Origin: an uncultured Dorea sp.
Lineage (GTDB): Bacteria > Bacillota > Clostridia > Lachnospirales > Lachnospiraceae
Reading direction: 5' to 3'
Assembly (NCBI GenBank): GCA_934295165.1
Contig: CAKRAT010000050.1
Location: forward strand, 1-15,342
Length of the DNA stretch: 15,342 nt
Shown: in pieces, positions 15,235 through 15,342 of the stretch
Position numbering within the stretch: the stretch's first letter is position 1
Layout: every line of letters starts with the position of its first letter
Program-made: the position numbers and the translations under genes
Notes under the pieces: generated by a model
Databases searched by the model: none
Told to the model about the DNA's origin: nothing
Seen by the model: the letters and a program-made list of their open reading frames with translations, nothing else

Positions 15235-15342
15235 TCAGTCCTTGAAGGAAACAATAGATAAAGCTTCTTGTTCAGGTTCCATACCATAAGAAACACTAAG
15301 AGAGTCAGAATCACCTAAAAGCAAAGGAACTACGCTCAAACT
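15235..15342 (-). CDS. Probable C-terminal fragment of an unidentified gene (partial)
   Basis: On the minus strand a frame is open from the window's right edge to a TGA at 15235-15237, 35 codons. It ends YGMEPEQEALSIVSFKD, a protein-like composition. It would converge on the radical SAM gene, with only 23 bases between the stops. Codon choice is richer in T-ending codons than the neighbouring genes. No family is recognisable from so short a piece, and an open frame of this length can arise by chance. Confidence 0.4.
   Translation of the reverse strand, partial: SLSVVPLLLGDSDSLSVSYGMEPEQEALSIVSFKD

Overview
The window looks like chromosome from a Gram-positive gut anaerobe of the Lachnospiraceae type (Dorea, Mediterraneibacter or Blautia relatives). 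The grounds are strong AGGAGG-type ribosome sites, some GTG and TTG starts, a lipobox-bearing binding protein, a PAS-histidine kinase-receiver hybrid of the style common in that family, an [Fe-S] cysteine desulfidase and an oxygen-sensitive radical SAM protein. I cannot fix the genus. No CRISPR array, tRNA, rRNA, phage genes or transposase gene were found.

Layout. 1-99 is the tail of an unidentified gene. 445-1347 is a DEDDh 3'-5' exonuclease. 1348-1767 is a gene-free, structure-rich stretch with an AT-rich dyad, a strong promoter, a terminator-like hairpin and a second 16-bp perfect hairpin. 1768-4027 is a three-gene polar amino acid ABC importer (binding lipoprotein, permease, ATPase) closed by a terminator. 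A LysR regulator (4221-5120, minus) is divergent from a cysteine desulfidase gene (cyuA, 5318-6595). cyuA is followed immediately by the C-terminal third of a Na+/amino acid symporter whose front part is missing. 7179-9053 is a hybrid sensor kinase whose receiver domain has lost the segment holding its phosphoacceptor Asp. It is followed by an EamA-type exporter (9072-10064). 10335-11831 is an alanine/glycine:cation symporter. Next, 11911-12126 is a large palindromic element with 27-bp perfect terminal inverted repeats. Two DegV-family (FakB-like) lipid-binding protein genes lie on the minus strand (12163-13041 and 13113-14000). They are divergent from a PflX-like radical SAM gene (14237-15211). 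A probable gene fragment on the minus strand runs off the right end.

How the genes may work together. The left half reads as an amino acid uptake and breakdown neighbourhood. An ABC importer lies beside a LysR regulator, which is divergent from an enzyme that releases sulfide, ammonia and pyruvate from cysteine. The symporter remnant next to it carries Gly where acidic-substrate relatives carry Arg, which suggests a neutral amino acid. A cysteine/cystine link for the ABC importer is inference only. The alanine/glycine symporter and EamA exporter add further amino acid or metabolite transport. The DegV pair probably supplies fatty acids to a fatty acid kinase encoded elsewhere.

The points most worth a second look are the palindromic element (possible structured RNA or MITE), the in-frame receiver deletion, the decapitated symporter behind cyuA, and the dyad-promoter-hairpin array upstream of the ABC operon. 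No wholly new multi-gene defence or mobile system is evident.
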